From NCBI GenBank assembly GCA_036845725.1, contig DAIUDK010000198.1, positions 1 to 6,981 of the forward strand: a stretch of DNA of 6,981 nucleotides, read 5' to 3'. The translations under genes were made by a program, and so were the position numbers. This DNA comes from DSWT01 sp036845725 (lineage in GTDB: Bacteria; Chloroflexota; Anaerolineae; B4-G1; SLSP01). The notes under the pieces were generated by a model. The model was given only the letters and a program-made list of their open reading frames with translations. It had not been told where the DNA came from and searched no databases. Shown here in pieces: positions 5,422 through 6,981 of this stretch (the stretch's first letter is position 1; every line of letters begins with the position of its first letter).

Positions 5422-5437
5422 TTGCAATCAATTGCAA
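5422..5437. promoter_or_regulatory. Fur-family (Nur/Zur-like) operator
   Basis: TTGCAAT-CA-ATTGCAA is a perfect 7-bp dyad. It can equally be read as TTGCAA-N4-TTGCAA, close to the TTGCAA-N5-TTGCAA box known for the nickel regulator Nur of Streptomyces. It starts 5 bases after the -10, covering the expected transcription start, and ends 4 bases before the GAGGA ribosome site, so binding would block transcription. The natural binder is the Fur-family protein encoded just downstream (autoregulation). Confidence 0.75.
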
Positions 5438-5455
5438 TAACGAGGAATCGCAACT

Positions 5456-5890
5456 ATGTCCTGCGAAGAGCATTTTATACGCCAACTGCGCGCTCGTGGA
5501 CTGCGGCTCACCCCGCAACGCGAATTGGTGCTCACCGTGATGCACCAGCTCGACGCGCCGTCCACCACCGAAGAAATCTACGCGCGCGTTCACGCGGTCA
5601 GCGTCAGCGTGGACATCTCCACGGTCTACCGGACGCTGGAACTCTTCCAGGAATTTCAATTGGTTTCCAGCTTCGATCCCGGCGACGGCAAACGCCGTTA
5701 CGAACACCTCGGCGTAGAAGCGCCGCACCATCATCTCGTGTGCCGTTCATGCGGCCAGGTGATTCCGATTGCGCAGGCGGACTTGCGCCCATTGGCTGAA
5801 CATCTTGCAGAGAGCTACGGCTTTATCGCTGATGACGGGGATTTGACGATCTCCGGTTTATGCGCCACGTGCCGCGCCGCAGCACCATAG
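5456..5890 (+). CDS. Fur-family metal-responsive transcriptional regulator (possibly Nur/nickel type)
   Basis: A 144-residue protein of normal Fur length. The N-terminal winged helix carries RLTPQRELVL (17-26), the STTEEIYARV helix (36-45) and the recognition helix region STVYRTLELF (55-64). The C-terminal dimerisation domain has the metal-site histidines H84 and H91-H93, and two CxxC pairs, C96/C99 and C136/C139, for the structural zinc. After the first CxxC the sequence is GQVIPI, lacking the acidic residue common in iron-type Fur. ATG 5456 follows GAGGA (5442-5446) by 9 bases. Its gene follows a TTGCAA-type operator and precedes cbiM by 47 bases. Both facts favour nickel or cobalt (Nur-like) sensing; Zur, Mur or PerR types cannot be excluded from sequence alone. 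Confidence 0.88.
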   Translation: MSCEEHFIRQLRARGLRLTPQRELVLTVMHQLDAPSTTEEIYARVHAVSVSVDISTVYRTLELFQEFQLVSSFDPGDGKRRYEHLGVEAPHHHLVCRSCGQVIPIAQADLRPLAEHLAESYGFIADDGDLTISGLCATCRAAAP

Positions 5891-5892
5891 TA

Positions 5893-5919
5893 CACGGATT
5901 TCACGGATTCTATGGATTT
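5893..5919. repeat. three tandem 9-base repeats between the regulator gene and cbiM
   Basis: CACGGATTT, CACGGATTC, TATGGATTT in tandem, starting 2 bases after the regulator stop codon and ending 6 bases before the cbiM ribosome site. This accounts for most of the 47-base gap. It keeps an open frame (repeated HGF/YGF), which is why a reading frame from 5860 runs into cbiM without being a real N-terminus. Confidence 0.75.
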
Positions 5920-5925
5920 CTTTTT

Positions 5926-5932
5926 AAGGAGG
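5926..5932 (+). promoter_or_regulatory. ribosome binding site of cbiM
   Basis: AAGGAGG, a full-strength Shine-Dalgarno site, 5 bases before ATG 5938 and 26 bases before the family-typical ATG 5959. It rules out the upstream frame start at 5860 and favours 5938 on spacing. Confidence 0.85.
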
Positions 5933-5937
5933 ACACA

Positions 5938-6897
5938 ATGCTATTTTCACCAGTTCACATGCACATTCCCGATGGTTTTCTCTCTGTGGGCGTCTCGCTC
6001 GTGTTGTGGGCGGTCGCCATTGTCGTGGTGGGTTATGCACTCAAGCGTGTCAACGCGGACGTGGGCGAGCGGCAAGTTCCGCTGATGGGCGTGCTCGCGG
6101 CCTGCATCTTCGCCGGGCAGATGCTCAACTTCTCGGTGACGGGCGGCACGTCGGGGCATCTGATGGGCGCAGCTATCGCCACGATTTTGCTGGGGCCGTG
6201 GGCGGCGATTCTGGTGCTCACGTGCGTGGTGGGCGTGCAGGCGCTCATCTTCCAGGACGGCGGCCTGTTGGCTCTGGGCGCGAATATCGTCAACATGGGC
6301 ATTATTGGCGTCGCGGTTGCGTACTTCGCGCATCGCACGCTGCAAAAGCTGCTGGGTAAATGGTCCGGCGGGCTGTTCGCCAGTGGTTTTATCTCCGGCT
6401 GGCTCTCGATTATGGCGGCGGCGCTGGCCTGCGCTTTGCAACTGGCGCTCTCTGGCTCCTCGCCTGCCAACATCGCGGTTCCGGCGATGGCGGGAATTCA
6501 CGCGCTGATTGGCGTCGGCGAAGGTCTCATCACGGCGGGCGCGCTGGTTTTCCTCAAAGTCGCGCGCCGCGATTTGGTGGAAACGTCGCGTCTCCAATTT
6601 GTGGGCGGCAAGGCGGTGTGGATCGGCGGCCTGGTGATCGCTGTGGCGCTGGCAATTCTCTCGCCGCTGGCCTCCGCGCATCCCGATGGGCTGGAGTGGG
6701 TGGCCGAAGAACGCGGTTTCCTCGACCTGGCCCGCGAACCGCTTTACGAAATCATCCCGGATTACGTGCTGCCGGGCATCTCGAACGAAGCGCTGGCGAC
6801 GATTCTGGCCGGCGTCGTCGGAGCGTTGATCGTCTTCGGCGCGGCGGCGGGTGTGGCGTACCTGCGCCGGAGTCGTACGCAAAACAGTAGCGCGTAG
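5938..6897 (+). CDS. cbiM: CbiM/NikM-type cobalt/nickel ECF transporter substrate-binding membrane subunit with fused PDGLE domain
   Basis: A 319-residue membrane protein that binds Co2+ or Ni2+ as the S component of an ECF transporter, working with CbiO-type ATPases and CbiQ. Family signatures are MHIPDGFLS (8-16), SGHLMG (72-77) and FQDGGLLALGANIVNMG, followed by further membrane helices to about residue 225. A C-terminal module begins with VWIGGLVIAVALAIL, carries the eponymous HPDGLEW (248-254), and ends with a last membrane helix and a basic tail. This is the PDGLE domain, which replaces separate CbiN in many operons. ATG 5938 has an ideal AAGGAGG but adds seven residues (MLFSPVH) before the usual Met-His N-terminus at ATG 5959; see findings. 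It is co-transcribed with the Fur-like regulator. Cobalt versus nickel cannot be decided from the protein. Confidence 0.93.
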   Translation: MLFSPVHMHIPDGFLSVGVSLVLWAVAIVVVGYALKRVNADVGERQVPLMGVLAACIFAGQMLNFSVTGGTSGHLMGAAIATILLGPWAAILVLTCVVGVQALIFQDGGLLALGANIVNMGIIGVAVAYFAHRTLQKLLGKWSGGLFASGFISGWLSIMAAALACALQLALSGSSPANIAVPAMAGIHALIGVGEGLITAGALVFLKVARRDLVETSRLQFVGGKAVWIGGLVIAVALAILSPLASAHPDGLEWVAEERGFLDLAREPLYEIIPDYVLPGISNEALATILAGVVGALIVFGAAAGVAYLRRSRTQNSSA

Positions 6898-6981
6898 TGT
6901 TTTTTTTGTCAGCAGATTAAGCAGATTTAGTACATCGTAAATTAAGTTTCTTTAAACTTTTCGTTATTAGCGTGAACCTTA
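6898..6981. other. AT-rich intergenic tail after cbiM
   Basis: No gene is seen. A run of eight T (6900-6907) follows the stop but has no proper hairpin just before it. Two 9-base repeats occupy 6911-6928. AAGTTT-CTTT-AAACTT (6944-6959) is a weak 6-bp hairpin followed by TT, possibly part of a leader of the next gene. The composition is much more AT-rich than the coding region before it. Confidence 0.5.
6911..6928. repeat. two tandem 9-base repeats after cbiM
   Basis: AGCAGATTA followed by AGCAGATTT, starting 13 bases after the cbiM stop codon. Same 9-base period as the tract at 5893-5919 but a different word. Confidence 0.6.

Noticed and set aside
5860..5937. Upstream in-frame start that would give CbiM a 26-residue extension overlapping the regulator gene
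   Set aside because: The extension is translated from the end of the regulator gene and the 9-base repeats (HGF HGF YGF), and a strong AAGGAGG directs initiation at 5938 instead.
5947..6882. Long open frame on the minus strand opposite cbiM
   Set aside because: Arg/His/Gln-rich low-complexity translation without a ribosome site; the plus strand carries the full CbiM and PDGLE signatures.
6856..6908. Possible terminator of cbiM from GCGTAC...GTACGC plus the eight-T run
   Set aside because: The stem is 6 bp with a 13-base loop, lies inside the coding region and is separated from the T-run by 19 bases; not an intrinsic terminator.

Overview
The base composition is moderately GC-rich, genes are tightly packed, and several intergenic gaps hold 7- or 9-base tandem repeats. 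Together with the protein families present, this suggests a free-living bacterium, perhaps a Chloroflexota (Anaerolineae-like) genome. That assignment is an inference from style; there is no rRNA or other marker gene in the window.

Layout. The left edge carries, on the minus strand, the first 171 codons of a PHP-domain phosphoesterase with a GTG start (1-514). A 249-base gap with two small inverted repeats separates it from a plus-strand pair: a membrane-anchored SPFH (prohibitin/HflK-HflC type) protein (764-1726) and a small membrane-anchored protein with a LecA (PA-IL) lectin-like domain (1811-2275). A long hairpin made of inverted heptamer repeats lies between these two genes.

Next comes a four-gene array (2379-5339). 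Gene A1 encodes a membrane protein with a BamE/SmpA-like C-terminal domain, gene B an unrecognised protein with about eight membrane segments, gene A2 a paralogue of A1, and the last gene a CPBP (CAAX/Abi-type) intramembrane protease. The 3' two thirds of A1 and A2 are about 90% identical in DNA, and the similarity runs through the stop codon into the start codon of the following gene. The downstream membrane protein begins exactly 3 bases after the stop in both cases. The array looks like two copies of a cassette with different second genes and is the most likely undescribed system here. It ends in a strong intrinsic terminator (5356-5399).

The right part is a metal-uptake unit. A promoter with a perfect TATAAT and a palindromic TTGCAA-type operator precede a Fur-family regulator (5456-5890). 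It is followed by cbiM with a fused C-terminal PDGLE domain (5938-6897), the membrane substrate-binding subunit of a cobalt/nickel ECF transporter. The operator resembles the Nur (nickel) box, so a nickel- or cobalt-responsive, autoregulated operon is likely. The ATPase (cbiO) and transmembrane (cbiQ) partners are not in the window and may lie beyond its right end.
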